Below are positions 1 to 8,770 of a stretch of 64,000 bases of DNA, one piece after another. The notes under the pieces were generated by a model, which was given only the letters and a program-made list of their open reading frames with translations, did no database searches and was not told the origin of the DNA. The stretch comes from Paenibacillus aceti (GTDB taxonomy: Bacteria > Bacillota > Bacilli > Paenibacillales > Paenibacillaceae). Every line of letters begins with the position of its first letter. Position 1 is the first letter of the stretch. Where the stretch lies: assembly GCF_003614185.1 (NCBI RefSeq), contig NZ_KZ987724.1:5314668-5378667 (forward strand), read 5' to 3'. A program made the position numbers and the translations under genes.

Positions 1-363
1 GGCATGACACAGGAAAATTATCATCTGATTACAGAAGAACTGCTTAATATGATGCCTGAAGGTGCTCTTCTTATTAACACGGCACGCGGAGCTGTCATCG
101 ATGAAGAAGCTTTGTGCAGAGTGCTTGTGAAGGAGAAGATTCATGCGGTACTTGACGTATACGAAGTTGAGCCGCTGCCGGCTGATCATAAGCTGTTAGA
201 AATGAGGAATGCTATTTTAATGCCGCATATGGGTGGGCCAACGATTGACCGACGTTTGATCGTAACTCGCTCAGTAATTGGAGATATTAAGCTCTTTTTG
301 CTAAACAAGCCTATGAAGTGCGAAATCGATCGCGCCTATGCGGCCAAGATGTCGACCCATTAG
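1..363 (+). CDS. D-isomer-specific 2-hydroxyacid dehydrogenase, C-terminal part
   Basis: The gene runs in from the left edge, so only about the last 120 residues are present. They carry hallmarks of the NAD-binding half of the D-2-hydroxyacid dehydrogenase family: the NTARGAVIDEEAL motif, the LDVYEVEPLP segment, and the MPHMGG motif whose His is the family's acid/base residue. The family interconverts 2-oxoacids and D-2-hydroxyacids with NAD(P)H (phosphoglycerate, glyoxylate and related substrates). The substrate cannot be named because the N-terminal substrate domain lies outside the window. The tail after the last motif is short, without an ACT domain, which argues against a classical long SerA. 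Confidence 0.8.
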   Translation, partial: GMTQENYHLITEELLNMMPEGALLINTARGAVIDEEALCRVLVKEKIHAVLDVYEVEPLPADHKLLEMRNAILMPHMGGPTIDRRLIVTRSVIGDIKLFLLNKPMKCEIDRAYAAKMSTH

Positions 364-391
364 AGATTAGAGATAAATAGGAGGGATAAGG

Positions 392-1564
392 ATGGAGGTA
401 TTCGTCAAGGGTGCGCCGGAGGATGCTCAGGATATTATAGACTTTGCGGATATGGTTTTTAGTAAAAATTCGGGACCACATGATTTTGCTCAATTGGTTC
501 CAAAACTCTATAGTGATGGAGCCGATACGCAGAAGTATCACTATCTGGTCAAAGAGAATGGGAAGATCAAGGCGATGGTCTGCGTACTGCCGGTTACCTG
601 CAATGTAGCAGGCATACCATTGAAGGTTGGATGCATCGGTTCCGTATCCGTGCATCCGCGTTCGCGTGGCAAAGGCTATATGCAGAAGCTGATGAACATG
701 GCAGTGGAAGACATGAAGGCGCAGGGTTATTCCATGAGTGTTCTTGGTGGTCAACGCCAGCGGTATGAGTTTTTTGGCTATGAGCCGGCAGGGATCAAGC
801 TTGAATTTACGTTAACCTCAGATAATATTCGCCATAAATACAAAGGGCTGGATTCAAGCGGAATTCGCTTTGAACCTTTGTTTGATGATAGTTCGCAGCT
901 TGATGATGCTTATCAGTTGTATCAGCAAGGGGTCGTCAACGGGGCTCGAACCAAGGGGCAGTTTGTCACTATTTTGAGAACATGGAAAGCAGAGCCGCTG
1001 CTTATTTTAGAGAATAGCAAGTTTATTGGATATGTGGTCTTGTCTAAAGAGGGTAACGGCGTACATGAGCTTGAAATGATTGACCCTACTCTGCTGCCGG
1101 TAGTTAGCAAAGCGCTGAGTGCAGAGAGAGGGCTTGACGAGCTTCATTTTACGGTTCCTCCCTATGATCTTGGGAAGATCGCCTTATTAGGCGATGTATG
1201 CGACTGGTATAGAACTAGCTTTGAATATAATTATCATATTATGGATTATCCCTCGGTGATCGAGGCGTTCTTGAGATGCAAAGCGCAGAGCAGGATGCTG
1301 CAGGACGGCCGTATTGTACTTGGAATTGAAGGCTCTGACATTGTAGAAATCGTTGTGCAAAATAATCAGGTCGTCGTGAACAAATATGATCCTGACCCTA
1401 CAGACATCCAGGCGCAAATGACCCTGACGAAACGGGAGGCCACTGCTCTGTTTTTCTCTCCGTTAAGCGAATATACGAACGGGAAGCAGACAACACGGCC
1501 ATTGAACCTTCCTTCGGGCTGGTTGCCACTGCCTTTGTATATCCCGTCATTGGATATCTGCTGA
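392..1564 (+). CDS. Eis-like GNAT family N-acetyltransferase
   Basis: The 390-residue product has the size and layout of the Eis family: an N-terminal GNAT domain with the acetyl-CoA loop RSRGKGYMQKLM (about residues 90-101), a second GNAT-like central region, and a C-terminal SCP2-like region ending in LPLPLYIPSLDIC. Eis proteins transfer acetyl groups from acetyl-CoA to amines such as aminoglycosides or peptides in the cytosol; the substrate here is unknown. AGGAGGGATAAGG directly before the ATG gives a good ribosome binding site. It lies 28 bases after the dehydrogenase and may share its transcript. A GC-rich hairpin follows. Confidence 0.82.
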   Translation: MEVFVKGAPEDAQDIIDFADMVFSKNSGPHDFAQLVPKLYSDGADTQKYHYLVKENGKIKAMVCVLPVTCNVAGIPLKVGCIGSVSVHPRSRGKGYMQKLMNMAVEDMKAQGYSMSVLGGQRQRYEFFGYEPAGIKLEFTLTSDNIRHKYKGLDSSGIRFEPLFDDSSQLDDAYQLYQQGVVNGARTKGQFVTILRTWKAEPLLILENSKFIGYVVLSKEGNGVHELEMIDPTLLPVVSKALSAERGLDELHFTVPPYDLGKIALLGDVCDWYRTSFEYNYHIMDYPSVIEAFLRCKAQSRMLQDGRIVLGIEGSDIVEIVVQNNQVVVNKYDPDPTDIQAQMTLTKREATALFFSPLSEYTNGKQTTRPLNLPSGWLPLPLYIPSLDIC

Positions 1565-1629
1565 CTTGGAAGCCATAAAATGATCTGGAAAGCATAAAAA
1601 CAACTTTGAGGTTGAGCTTTCAACTTTTC

Positions 1630-1659
1630 GCACCGCGCGCAGCTCCCAGCGCGCGGTGC
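1630..1659. other. GC-rich hairpin after the acetyltransferase
   Basis: GCACCGCGCGC and its exact reverse complement are separated by an 8-base loop. The stem is strong but no T-run follows on either strand, so it may be a weak terminator or a transcript-stabilising structure. Confidence 0.45.
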
Positions 1660-1761
1660 ATTGCTGTATGACGGCGGTCGGCCAAACCACATTAAGAAGT
1701 TGTTTTTTGCCCCAATTGTTGGATAGAGATCGCTTAAACAGTTCGCCGTCGTTTCGTACAT

Positions 1762-1946
1762 CTAACGGAACTCCAAGCCCTTATTTGCGGGAAAAAAGGG
1801 TGATTAATTTTCTAACGGAAATGTGAGGCGTTATTTGCTTCAATCGAGCTGAAAAAGGGCGAGAAACACAAAATAAGGTACTCTATTTCCGTTAGATATT
1901 GCCAGGCCGTGATTTTGGCGAAATAGCGGCATGTATTTCCGTTAGG
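1762..1946. repeat. TAACGGAA inverted-repeat element, copy 1
   Basis: This 185-base intergenic element has two forward motifs (CTAACGGAA followed by TTATTTGC-like sequence) and two inverted motifs ending in ATTTCCGTTAG, so it can fold into a long imperfect hairpin. A near-identical copy of the same length lies at 2331-2515. Related elements based on CTAACGAAAC lie near 14.4, 24.8, 29.2 and 57.4 kb. Confidence 0.8.
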
Positions 1947-1979
1947 GAGAGGAGGAATCAGGAGGAAGCCGTAACTTTT

Positions 1980-2292
1980 GATGATACGCCGAGCCCCAGG
2001 ATCTCCGCAGGACTAAGGTACGATGATACGCCGCACCCGGGATTCCCGCAGAACTAAGTTTCAATGATACGCCGCACCTAGGGCTGCCGCAGAACTAAGG
2101 TTCGATGATAGCCGCACCTAGGGCTACCGCAGAACTAAGATTTGCTGAAATCTCGCCCCCCAGGGCTGCCGAAGAACTAAGTTTCGATGATACCTCCGCC
2201 CCCAGGACCTCCGCGGAACTAAGATTTGCTGAAATCTCGCTCCCCAGGGCTGCCGCAAAACTAAGATCGATGGTGTGCCCGCGGTATCTTCG
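1980..2292. repeat. Degenerate 41-base tandem repeats, block 1
   Basis: About seven or eight diverged units of 40-42 bases, each with ATGATACGCCG or a variant, a CCCAGG-like core and CCGCAGAACTAAG. The motif ATGATAC or ATGATAG begins at 1981, 2023, 2064 and 2105. Open frames through it are repeat-driven and have no coding signature. Confidence 0.75.
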
Positions 2293-2330
2293 CAGAGGAT
2301 AGGTCGCTTAAGCAGCTCGCACACTTATTT

Positions 2331-2515
2331 CTAACGGAACTCCAAGCCCTTATTTGCGAGAAAAGAGGGTAATTAATTTTCTAACGGAAATGTGAGGCGT
2401 TATTTGCTTCAATGGAGCTGAAAAAGGGCGATAAAACGCAAAATAAGGTACTCTATTTCCGTTAGATTCTGCTAGGCTGTAATTTTGGCGAAATAGCGGC
2501 ATGTATTTCCGTTAG
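2331..2515. repeat. TAACGGAA inverted-repeat element, copy 2
   Basis: Near-identical to 1762-1946. The similarity extends outward on both sides: GGATAG..TCGCTTAA is found before both copies (about 1722 and 2297), and GCCGTAACTTTTGATGATACGCCG after both. A whole module of roughly 575 bases was therefore duplicated in tandem. Confidence 0.8.
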
Positions 2516-2547
2516 GGAGAGGATAGCCAGAAGGGAGCCGTAACTTT

Positions 2548-2700
2548 TGATGATACGCCGCCCCCAGGACCTCAGCATAACTAAGGTTCCATGATACCTC
2601 GCCCCAGGACCTCAGCAGAACTAAGATACGATGATCCCCCGCGCCCCAGGATATCCTAAGTTCTGATGATGCCCCGCTGCCAGACCTCCGCAGAAAGGAG
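2548..2700. repeat. Degenerate 41-base tandem repeats, block 2
   Basis: Three to four diverged units of the same family as 1980-2292, following the second copy of the inverted-repeat element. The second module is shorter than the first. I see no gene from here to metN. Confidence 0.65.
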
Positions 2701-2959
2701 ATAGAGAGCCTGCTTCTGCGGGGGGAGTACCATGTCGATGTCCCGCCTGCCGACGAAGCTGTTTGTCTACCATCCGTCGAATTGGAACGACGCTGGGTGA
2801 GTGGGGCGGTTGGAGAAAAGAAAAGCGCCGCTCACAGCCCAATTTCCCAGGGAGTAAAAAATTTTAGTAGTAATTCCGAGTAATCTGATGTAAAATGACA
2901 GAAATAAATTTTTCGGAAAATGCTGAGAGTGCAAAGAAGTCTAGAAAGGGTTGGGCATC

Positions 2960-4027
2960 ATGATTACTTTATCCAATATTCAAGTTACCTTCGAAACGGG
3001 ATCGCAGTCAGTAACCGCCGTTCGGGATGTCAGCTTACACGTTGATGCGGGAGATGTGTATGGCATTGTCGGCTATAGCGGGGCTGGGAAGAGTACGCTG
3101 GTCCGTGTGATTAATCTGCTGCAGCGGCCTACGGCAGGAACCGTTGAGGTGAATGGCCGCGATCTGCTGGCCCTGCAGCCCAAGGAATTGCGCTCGGCAA
3201 GGAAGAAAATCGGGATGATCTTTCAGCATTTTAATCTGATGAACTCCAGAACGATCTATGACAATGTGGACTATCCATTGAAAAGCTCCAAGCTATCCAA
3301 GACCGAGAGAGATCGGAAGGTTAAGCAATTGCTGGAATTGGTAGGCTTATCGGATAAGCTGAATGCCTATCCCTCCCAATTGTCAGGGGGGCAGAAGCAA
3401 CGGGTAGCTATAGCAAGGGCGTTGGCTAATGATCCGGAGATCTTGCTATGCGATGAAGCGACCAGCGCTCTGGATCCAAAGACGACGCTATCTATTCTCG
3501 AGCTGCTGAAGAAATTGAATCAGACGCTGGGTCTGACGATCGTCATTATTACGCACGAAATGCAGGTCGTGAAGGAGATCTGCAACAAGGTGGCCGTGAT
3601 GGAGGCCGGAAGAATTGTGGAACAAGGCGATATCGTCTCGATCTTCAGCCGCCCGCAAAATACGCTGACTCGCGATTTCATCAATACAGCTACCCATATC
3701 GATCAGACGCTGGAGAAGCTTACGCTCCATCCGTCTCTCGTTCATCTGAAGGATAACGATATGCTGTGCAAGATTTCCTACATCGGCGATAGCACAAGCG
3801 AACCGGTTATTTCCGAGCTTACCGCCCGGTATCGAGTGAAGACGAATATTCTGTTCGCAAATGTAGAGATTTTACAGCAGACGCCGATCGGCAATCTGAT
3901 TGTGGTTCTGTCAGGCTCCCCTGGCGATCTGGAGGAAGCTCTACTCTATTTGCAGGCAGCCCAGGTCGATGTTGAAACTATCGATTCCCGACTTCTTGAG
4001 GACAGAAAGGTAGGTGAGCCTGTATGA
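2960..4027 (+). CDS. metN: Methionine ABC importer, ATP-binding protein MetN
   Basis: This is the cytoplasmic ATPase of the MetNIQ methionine importer. Walker [10 protein letters not shown] (about residues 37-45), signature LSGGQKQR, Walker [13 protein letters not shown] and the switch His in ITHEM are all present. The C-terminal 90 or so residues fit the NIL domain, which binds methionine and causes trans-inhibition. The ATG at 2960 is preferred over an in-frame TTG at 2951, because AAAGGG at 2945-2950 is correctly spaced only for the ATG. It overlaps metI by four bases. No SAM riboswitch was seen upstream. Confidence 0.95.
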   Translation: MITLSNIQVTFETGSQSVTAVRDVSLHVDAGDVYGIVGYSGAGKSTLVRVINLLQRPTAGTVEVNGRDLLALQPKELRSARKKIGMIFQHFNLMNSRTIYDNVDYPLKSSKLSKTERDRKVKQLLELVGLSDKLNAYPSQLSGGQKQRVAIARALANDPEILLCDEATSALDPKTTLSILELLKKLNQTLGLTIVIITHEMQVVKEICNKVAVMEAGRIVEQGDIVSIFSRPQNTLTRDFINTATHIDQTLEKLTLHPSLVHLKDNDMLCKISYIGDSTSEPVISELTARYRVKTNILFANVEILQQTPIGNLIVVLSGSPGDLEEALLYLQAAQVDVETIDSRLLEDRKVGEPV

Positions 4028-4704
4028 GTGAGTTTTTTACAAAGTATTTCCCTAACATCTGGAATTTAAGAGAGGATATCCTGATAAGTACTTATGAGAC
4101 GATTTACATGGTGGTCGTTACCTCGTCATTTTCCGTGTTATTCGGGATACTGCTCGGCGTTGTCCTCGTCGCTACAGACCGGGGAGGGATTCTGGAGAAC
4201 AAGCTGGTGTACAGTGTTCTGGAGAAAATTATTAACCTGTTCAGATCCATTCCGTTCATCATTCTTATCGCGGTTGTCGTGCCGCTGACCCGTCTTATTA
4301 CGGGGACATCGATCGGCATGAATGCCGCAATCGTACCCTTGGTCATCGGTATCGTGCCTTTCTATGCAAGGCAAATCCAGAATGCGCTGGTCGAGGTCGA
4401 TCCCGGAATCGTGGAAGCAGCACAATCCATGGGATCGGGGCCGATTGAGATTATTTTTCGCGTATATTTGAAGGAAGGTCTGACCGGAATTATCCGCGCT
4501 TCCTCGGTGACGATTATCAACCTGATCGGACTTACGACGATGGCTGGAGCGATTGGCTCGGGCGGCTTGGGCAGCCTGGCGATCAATAAGGGGTACAATC
4601 GGTTCCAGTCCGATATTACGCTCGTAGCTACAATTTTGATCTTGATTCTAGTATTCGTCTGCCAATTCATCGGCGATTATTTTACCAAAAAGTCAACGCA
4701 TTAA
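4024..4704 (+). CDS. metI: Methionine ABC importer, permease MetI
   Basis: A 226-residue integral membrane protein with about five hydrophobic segments and the coupling-helix motif [10 protein letters not shown] typical of MetI. It forms the transmembrane channel of MetNIQ. The start codon overlaps the metN stop (ATGA), so the two are translationally coupled. The binding protein metQ lies downstream, separated from metI by luxS and an SDR gene, which is an unusual split of the importer genes. Confidence 0.94.
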   Translation: MSEFFTKYFPNIWNLREDILISTYETIYMVVVTSSFSVLFGILLGVVLVATDRGGILENKLVYSVLEKIINLFRSIPFIILIAVVVPLTRLITGTSIGMNAAIVPLVIGIVPFYARQIQNALVEVDPGIVEAAQSMGSGPIEIIFRVYLKEGLTGIIRASSVTIINLIGLTTMAGAIGSGGLGSLAINKGYNRFQSDITLVATILILILVFVCQFIGDYFTKKSTH

Positions 4705-4796
4705 CACGAGAGCTTAACAGCGGTTTATACAGTATGCCGCTTCTAGCGGAGTACTGAATGAAATATATAACACTACAAAAAAAGGACTGAAGAACA

Positions 4797-5258
4797 ATGG
4801 CAAAAGTAGAAAGTTTTCAATTGGACCACACTATCGTAAAGGCGCCTTATGTCAGGGCAGCAGGGCTTGAGCATGATGAGAAGGGCAGCACGGTACAAAA
4901 ATACGATTTGCGCTTCCTGCAGCCGAATAAAGACGCGATTCCTACTGCGGCGCTTCATACGCTTGAGCATCTGCTCGCTACGTATATGAGAGACGAGGTT
5001 CAAGGGATTATCGATATTTCTCCAATGGGATGCAGAACGGGTTATTATCTGATTCTCTGGAATGAGCATGATCCGGAAGAGATCGCCTCCGCACTGGAAA
5101 GAACGCTGAAGCGTGTACTGGAAACGACAGAGGTTCCGGCTGTATCCGCACTGGAATGCGGCAATTACAAGGATCACTCCCTCTTCTCCGCACAGGAGTA
5201 TGCAAAGATTGTATTGGATGCCGGAATTAGTAGAGACCCGTTTGAGAGAGTACTGTAA
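4797..5258 (+). CDS. luxS: S-ribosylhomocysteine lyase LuxS
   Basis: LuxS cleaves S-ribosylhomocysteine to homocysteine and DPD, the precursor of autoinducer-2. The 153-residue protein has the full active site: H54-T-L-E57-H58, Cys79 in MGCRTGYY and Cys121 in ECGNYKDHS. His54, His58 and Cys121 would bind the metal, and Glu57 and Cys79 do acid/base chemistry. AGGA lies 10 bases before the ATG. It works directly after MtnN (7007-7729): MtnN makes ribosylhomocysteine from S-adenosylhomocysteine, LuxS recovers homocysteine, and MetNIQ imports methionine. Confidence 0.96.
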   Translation: MAKVESFQLDHTIVKAPYVRAAGLEHDEKGSTVQKYDLRFLQPNKDAIPTAALHTLEHLLATYMRDEVQGIIDISPMGCRTGYYLILWNEHDPEEIASALERTLKRVLETTEVPAVSALECGNYKDHSLFSAQEYAKIVLDAGISRDPFERVL

Positions 5259-5263
5259 AGCCT

Positions 5264-6034
5264 ATGATTACGCTGGATTTATCGTATCAGACGGCGGTTG
5301 TAACCGGCGGAAAATCGGGAATCGGGCGTGGCATCGTGCAAATTTTGCTGCAAAGCGGCGCCAGAGTCATATCCGCCGATCTTGCTTATGACGAGGAATA
5401 TAAGGGAGTAGATGGACAGTTGTTTGAGTCCCGCCTGGATCTGTCCAAATCAGAGGATATAGAACGCTGGTCCCGGCTTGTTCTGGAACAGGCCGGTGTT
5501 CCGGATATTGTCGTAAACTGTGCAGGCACTTCCACCATGGATTATGTAATTGACAGCAAACTGGAGGATTGGGAAAAGGTATTCTCGATTAACTCCACGG
5601 GGTTATACCTGGTATACAAAATATTTGCAAAGGCGATGGTCGATGCTGAAAAGCCGGGAAGGATCATCCAGATCGCCTCGCAGGCCGGTAAGAACGGTTA
5701 TCGGGCGATGGGCGGATATTGTGCATCCAAGCACGCGGTTCTGGGCTTGACGAAGGTCATGGCAATTGAACTGGCGCGAAATAACATCCTGGTAAATGCG
5801 GTATGTCCTGGGATTGTGGAGACCCCGATGAAACATCGGGAGCGGATCGAGGGCGGAATCATCCGCGGGATGACCGCCGAGGAGATCTATGCAGAGGACT
5901 GCTCTCAGGTTCCACTGGGGAGAACCGCCGAGGTTCAGGATGTTGCCAATGTTGTATTGTTCCTGGCAAGTCCCTTGTCTTCCTATATGACAGGACAAGC
6001 GATCAACGTAACCGGCGGCATGACTATGCACTAG
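5264..6034 (+). CDS. Short-chain dehydrogenase/reductase in the luxS-met cluster
   Basis: A 256-residue classical SDR. The cofactor motif TGGKSGIG spans residues 14-21, NCAG follows near 85-88, and the catalytic tetrad is complete: Asn110, Ser139, Tyr152, Lys156. It ends with the usual tetramer-interface region. It starts 5 bases after the luxS stop, so it is probably cotranscribed. The substrate is unknown. Its place between luxS and metQ suggests, as inference only, a role with a sugar-like or carbonyl product of the activated methyl cycle. Confidence 0.85.
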   Translation: MITLDLSYQTAVVTGGKSGIGRGIVQILLQSGARVISADLAYDEEYKGVDGQLFESRLDLSKSEDIERWSRLVLEQAGVPDIVVNCAGTSTMDYVIDSKLEDWEKVFSINSTGLYLVYKIFAKAMVDAEKPGRIIQIASQAGKNGYRAMGGYCASKHAVLGLTKVMAIELARNNILVNAVCPGIVETPMKHRERIEGGIIRGMTAEEIYAEDCSQVPLGRTAEVQDVANVVLFLASPLSSYMTGQAINVTGGMTMH

Positions 6035-6070
6035 AAATAAACTATGCACTAGAAATAGATAATGCACTAG
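6020..6070. repeat. Short tandem repeat TATGCACTAGAAATA
   Basis: Three imperfect copies of a roughly 17-base unit (TATGCACTAGAAATA, again, then AATGCACTAGGATA) cover the end and stop codon of the SDR gene. This looks like local slippage. The extra copies lie after the stop. Confidence 0.7.
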
Positions 6071-6147
6071 GATAGATCAACTCGGGATGACTTCATCCAC
6101 GCCAATGAAGGGTTCAACTTATGAAGATATAAAGGGGGAGAGATCAA

Positions 6148-6996
6148 ATGAGTAAAAGAAAGCTGTGGGGTGGCCTCGCGCTCGGATTGGTATTGATGCT
6201 GGTGGTTGCAGGCTGCGGAAGCAAGTCGTCCGGCGACGGGGAGAAGATCGTGGTAGGCTCGATGGGCTCTGACGCTCAGATTTGGAAGCATATTGCTGAA
6301 TCCCAGGCGGCCAAGGACGCCAAGCTGAATATTGTTGTTAAGGAAATCAATGGCGGCGTTGAGATGAATAACGCGACCAAAGAGGGCGAAGTCGATGTGA
6401 ATGCTTTTCAATCGTGGGCTTACCTCGTCAGCTACAATAAAGACAGCAATGCCAACCTGGTAGCGGTAGCGACTACTTATCTTGAACCAATGGGCATCTA
6501 CTCACAGAAGATTAAGGATATTCAGGAAGTTCCGGACGGTGCTCTTGTAGCCCTGGCGGACAACCCGGCCAATACGGCCAGAGGTTTAAGCCTGCTGCAG
6601 GCTGCCGGATTGATCAAGCTGAAGGATGGTTTTGATCTGGGGACGGGAACGGCAAGCGATATTGTCGACAACCCTAAAAACCTGAATTTCAAGCTGATCG
6701 ATGATACAACAGGCCCGCGTGTCATTCAAGACGTGGATCTGGTGTTGATCAGCAATACGGTCGCTCTGGAAGGCGGCTTGAATGTGCTGAAGGACTCTTT
6801 GTTCCATGAGGAAATCTCCGTAGACACGAAGAACAGTATCAATATACTGGCGACTACCGCGGAGAAACAGAATGATCCTGGTATTTTGAAGTTAGGCGAA
6901 TTGTATCACAACGAGGATACGCAGAAATATATTGAGCAGGAGTTCGGCGGCACGAAGGTGCCTGTAGATAAGCCGATCTCATATCTGCAAGAATAG
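6148..6996 (+). CDS. metQ: Methionine-binding lipoprotein MetQ
   Basis: The 282-residue extracytoplasmic receptor of MetNIQ. It has a lipoprotein signal peptide with the lipobox VVAGC and acylated Cys23, followed by the NlpA/MetQ fold: EKIVVGSMGSDAQIWKHI at the mature N-terminus and the conserved region ending VPVDKPISYLQE. AAAGGGGGAGAG gives a strong ribosome binding site. It lies 10 bases before mtnN, so methionine capture and methyl-cycle salvage are probably coexpressed. Confidence 0.93.
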   Translation: MSKRKLWGGLALGLVLMLVVAGCGSKSSGDGEKIVVGSMGSDAQIWKHIAESQAAKDAKLNIVVKEINGGVEMNNATKEGEVDVNAFQSWAYLVSYNKDSNANLVAVATTYLEPMGIYSQKIKDIQEVPDGALVALADNPANTARGLSLLQAAGLIKLKDGFDLGTGTASDIVDNPKNLNFKLIDDTTGPRVIQDVDLVLISNTVALEGGLNVLKDSLFHEEISVDTKNSINILATTAEKQNDPGILKLGELYHNEDTQKYIEQEFGGTKVPVDKPISYLQE

Positions 6997-7006
6997 AGAG
7001 GGCCCT

Positions 7007-7729
7007 ATGCGGATTGCTATCATAACAGCGATGGAGGAGGAAATGGCTCCTTTTCGCAATCAGGCACAAATTACGGCCAGGACCCAAGTAGGCAAGGTGA
7101 TTATTGAGGAAGCGGTGTACCGTGGTCAGTCTCTGATCCTCGTGGAGAGCGGCATCGGCAAGGTGAACGCTGCCGTCGCAACCACGCTGCTGATCGAACG
7201 CTATCAGCCGGATCTGATTCTCAATTCCGGCTCGGCGGGCGCGTTTGGCGCAAAGCTGAACGTCGGCGATGTCGTCGTCGCTACACAATACATGTATGGC
7301 GATGTCGATGCTACCTGCTTCGGCTACGAGCCGGGGCAGGTTCCACAAATGCCAGCGAAATACGACCTTGACGCAGCCTGGCTGGATCACGCGAAGGAAG
7401 TGGCGGCAGCGGCTGAGCTTCCGTATTCCCTGGACTTCGGATTAGTATTGACGCTGGATTCATTCATGAGCGAGCCTGAGCGGGTGGAAGGCATCAAATC
7501 AACCTTTCCAGCCGTCAAGGTATCGGATATGGAAGGCTTAGGCATTGTACAGGCTGCCGCGCAGTATGGAATCCCGGTATTAGCCGTGAAGGCCGTATCG
7601 GATATCGCCGGGCATGGTGATGTAACGGCCAACAGCTTCGATGATCATCTCGATGATGTGGCCACACATGCCGCGCACTTTACCGATCTGCTGGTTCAGC
7701 AGCTTCAGTCGGTCTATGTCGGGAGCTGA
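7007..7729 (+). CDS. mtnN: 5'-methylthioadenosine/S-adenosylhomocysteine nucleosidase
   Basis: MtnN (Pfs) hydrolyses S-adenosylhomocysteine and methylthioadenosine to adenine plus the ribosyl-thioether. The 240-residue protein starts MRIAIITAMEEEM, has SGIGKVNAA, the substrate-binding DMEG motif (residues 174-177, Glu176) and the catalytic Asp199 in VSDIAG. It is the last gene of the cluster and feeds LuxS with ribosylhomocysteine. A perfect palindrome at 7801-7830 separates it from the convergent alarmone synthetase gene. Confidence 0.94.
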   Translation: MRIAIITAMEEEMAPFRNQAQITARTQVGKVIIEEAVYRGQSLILVESGIGKVNAAVATTLLIERYQPDLILNSGSAGAFGAKLNVGDVVVATQYMYGDVDATCFGYEPGQVPQMPAKYDLDAAWLDHAKEVAAAAELPYSLDFGLVLTLDSFMSEPERVEGIKSTFPAVKVSDMEGLGIVQAAAQYGIPVLAVKAVSDIAGHGDVTANSFDDHLDDVATHAAHFTDLLVQQLQSVYVGS

Positions 7730-7800
7730 GCGAGCTTCTGCAACGGTAAGCCCTAGGTGAGGGCATTAGAGTAGCCCCTGTGTCACAACTGATGTTAAGC

Positions 7801-7830
7801 GATAAAGCCTGCAGATCTGCAGGCTTTATC
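7801..7830. terminator. Bidirectional terminator-like palindrome
   Basis: A perfect 30-base palindrome whose half is GATAAAGCCTGCAGA, lying between the convergent mtnN and alarmone synthetase genes. The 3' arm ends in TTTATC on both strands, so it probably ends transcription from both sides, although the T-tracts are short. Confidence 0.7.
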
Positions 7831-7840
7831 TTGAATCCTC

Positions 7841-8581
7841 TTATTTGCCTTCCTCTAAGGCTAGCTTCAGCAGATGGTCGGGTATCTTGAACTTCTCGTT
7901 ATTAATTAACAGCTCATTAATAAAGTTCGTCTCAGAATGGTGAGCCAGCTTGATCTGATTCACTTCGCGATGAAGCTGCTCCATCTTCTGATCGAGCTCA
8001 TAGGCAGTATCGGCCGCCAACTTCAAATCCTTCAGCAGCTCATCGGGCACGGACTCGTTGCATTTATAGAAGATTTTATGCTCCAGACTGGCCCAGAAAT
8101 CCATGGCAATCGTACGGATCTGAATTTCCACACAGACCGGCTCTACCCGGTCGGACATGAATACGGGAACCTCGACGAGCAGATGCAGACTTTTATACCC
8201 ATTGGGCTTCGGATTCTTAATATAATCTTTGACCGCGACCGTCGTCAGATCCTTCTGGCTTTGCAGCATATCGCTGATCCGGTAAATGTCCGAGATGAAA
8301 GAGCAAGTGATCCGAATCCCAGCTATATCTTTAATCGTGTCCTTAATATTCTCCAGCGAGTTGATGCCGCCTTTGCGGTACAGCTTCTTCATAATACTCT
8401 CTGGGGTCTTCAATCTGGACTTGGTATGTTCAATGGGATTGTAATCATGCAGCAATTGGAATTCTTCCTGAAGAATATCGATCTTCGTCTCTACTTCCTG
8501 CAGCGCAAATTTATACATCATTAGGAATCTTGTTAGCTTTTTTTGCATAGCCTTCATCTGATCAATTGGATTATCTATCAT
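7841..8581 (-). CDS. ywaC: Small alarmone synthetase (SAS2/RelP type)
   Basis: A 246-residue single-domain (p)ppGpp synthetase. It lacks the HD hydrolase and TGS/ACT domains of Rel. Family motifs are YNPIEHTKSRLK, DIAGIRITCSFISDIY, the KDYIKNPKPNGYKSLH loop and the EIQIRTIAMDFWASLEHK motif with catalytic Glu. The wording of these motifs is closer to B. subtilis YwaC (SAS2/RelP) than to YjbM (SAS1/RelQ). Such enzymes make pppGpp/ppGpp in response to cell-wall stress through transcriptional control. The protein is about 35 residues longer than YwaC, mostly at the C-terminus. Confidence 0.9.
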   Translation of the reverse strand: MIDNPIDQMKAMQKKLTRFLMMYKFALQEVETKIDILQEEFQLLHDYNPIEHTKSRLKTPESIMKKLYRKGGINSLENIKDTIKDIAGIRITCSFISDIYRISDMLQSQKDLTTVAVKDYIKNPKPNGYKSLHLLVEVPVFMSDRVEPVCVEIQIRTIAMDFWASLEHKIFYKCNESVPDELLKDLKLAADTAYELDQKMEQLHREVNQIKLAHHSETNFINELLINNEKFKIPDHLLKLALEEGK

Positions 8582-8770
8582 GACTGGTCTTCCTTTTCAT
8601 TGTAATGTTAATAAATGCATAGCTCTATTATAGCCTAGTCTAAAACCTGATTTCCAGAAAGCCGGAAGTATGCCGGAACTTTAGCGCAGGAATCATAGCA
8701 GATGTGGTGGAATATAACTAGGGTGTATGATAGATAGACTAGCCTTTATTCTAAAAATGAGAGAGGGAAG

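Noticed and set aside
2105-2324. Short open frames on both strands through the 41-base tandem repeats
   Set aside because: Repeat-derived peptides with no ribosome binding site and no family resemblance.
2860-2959. SAM riboswitch before metN
   Set aside because: None of the conserved SAM-I core motifs or a terminator-like expression platform was visible.
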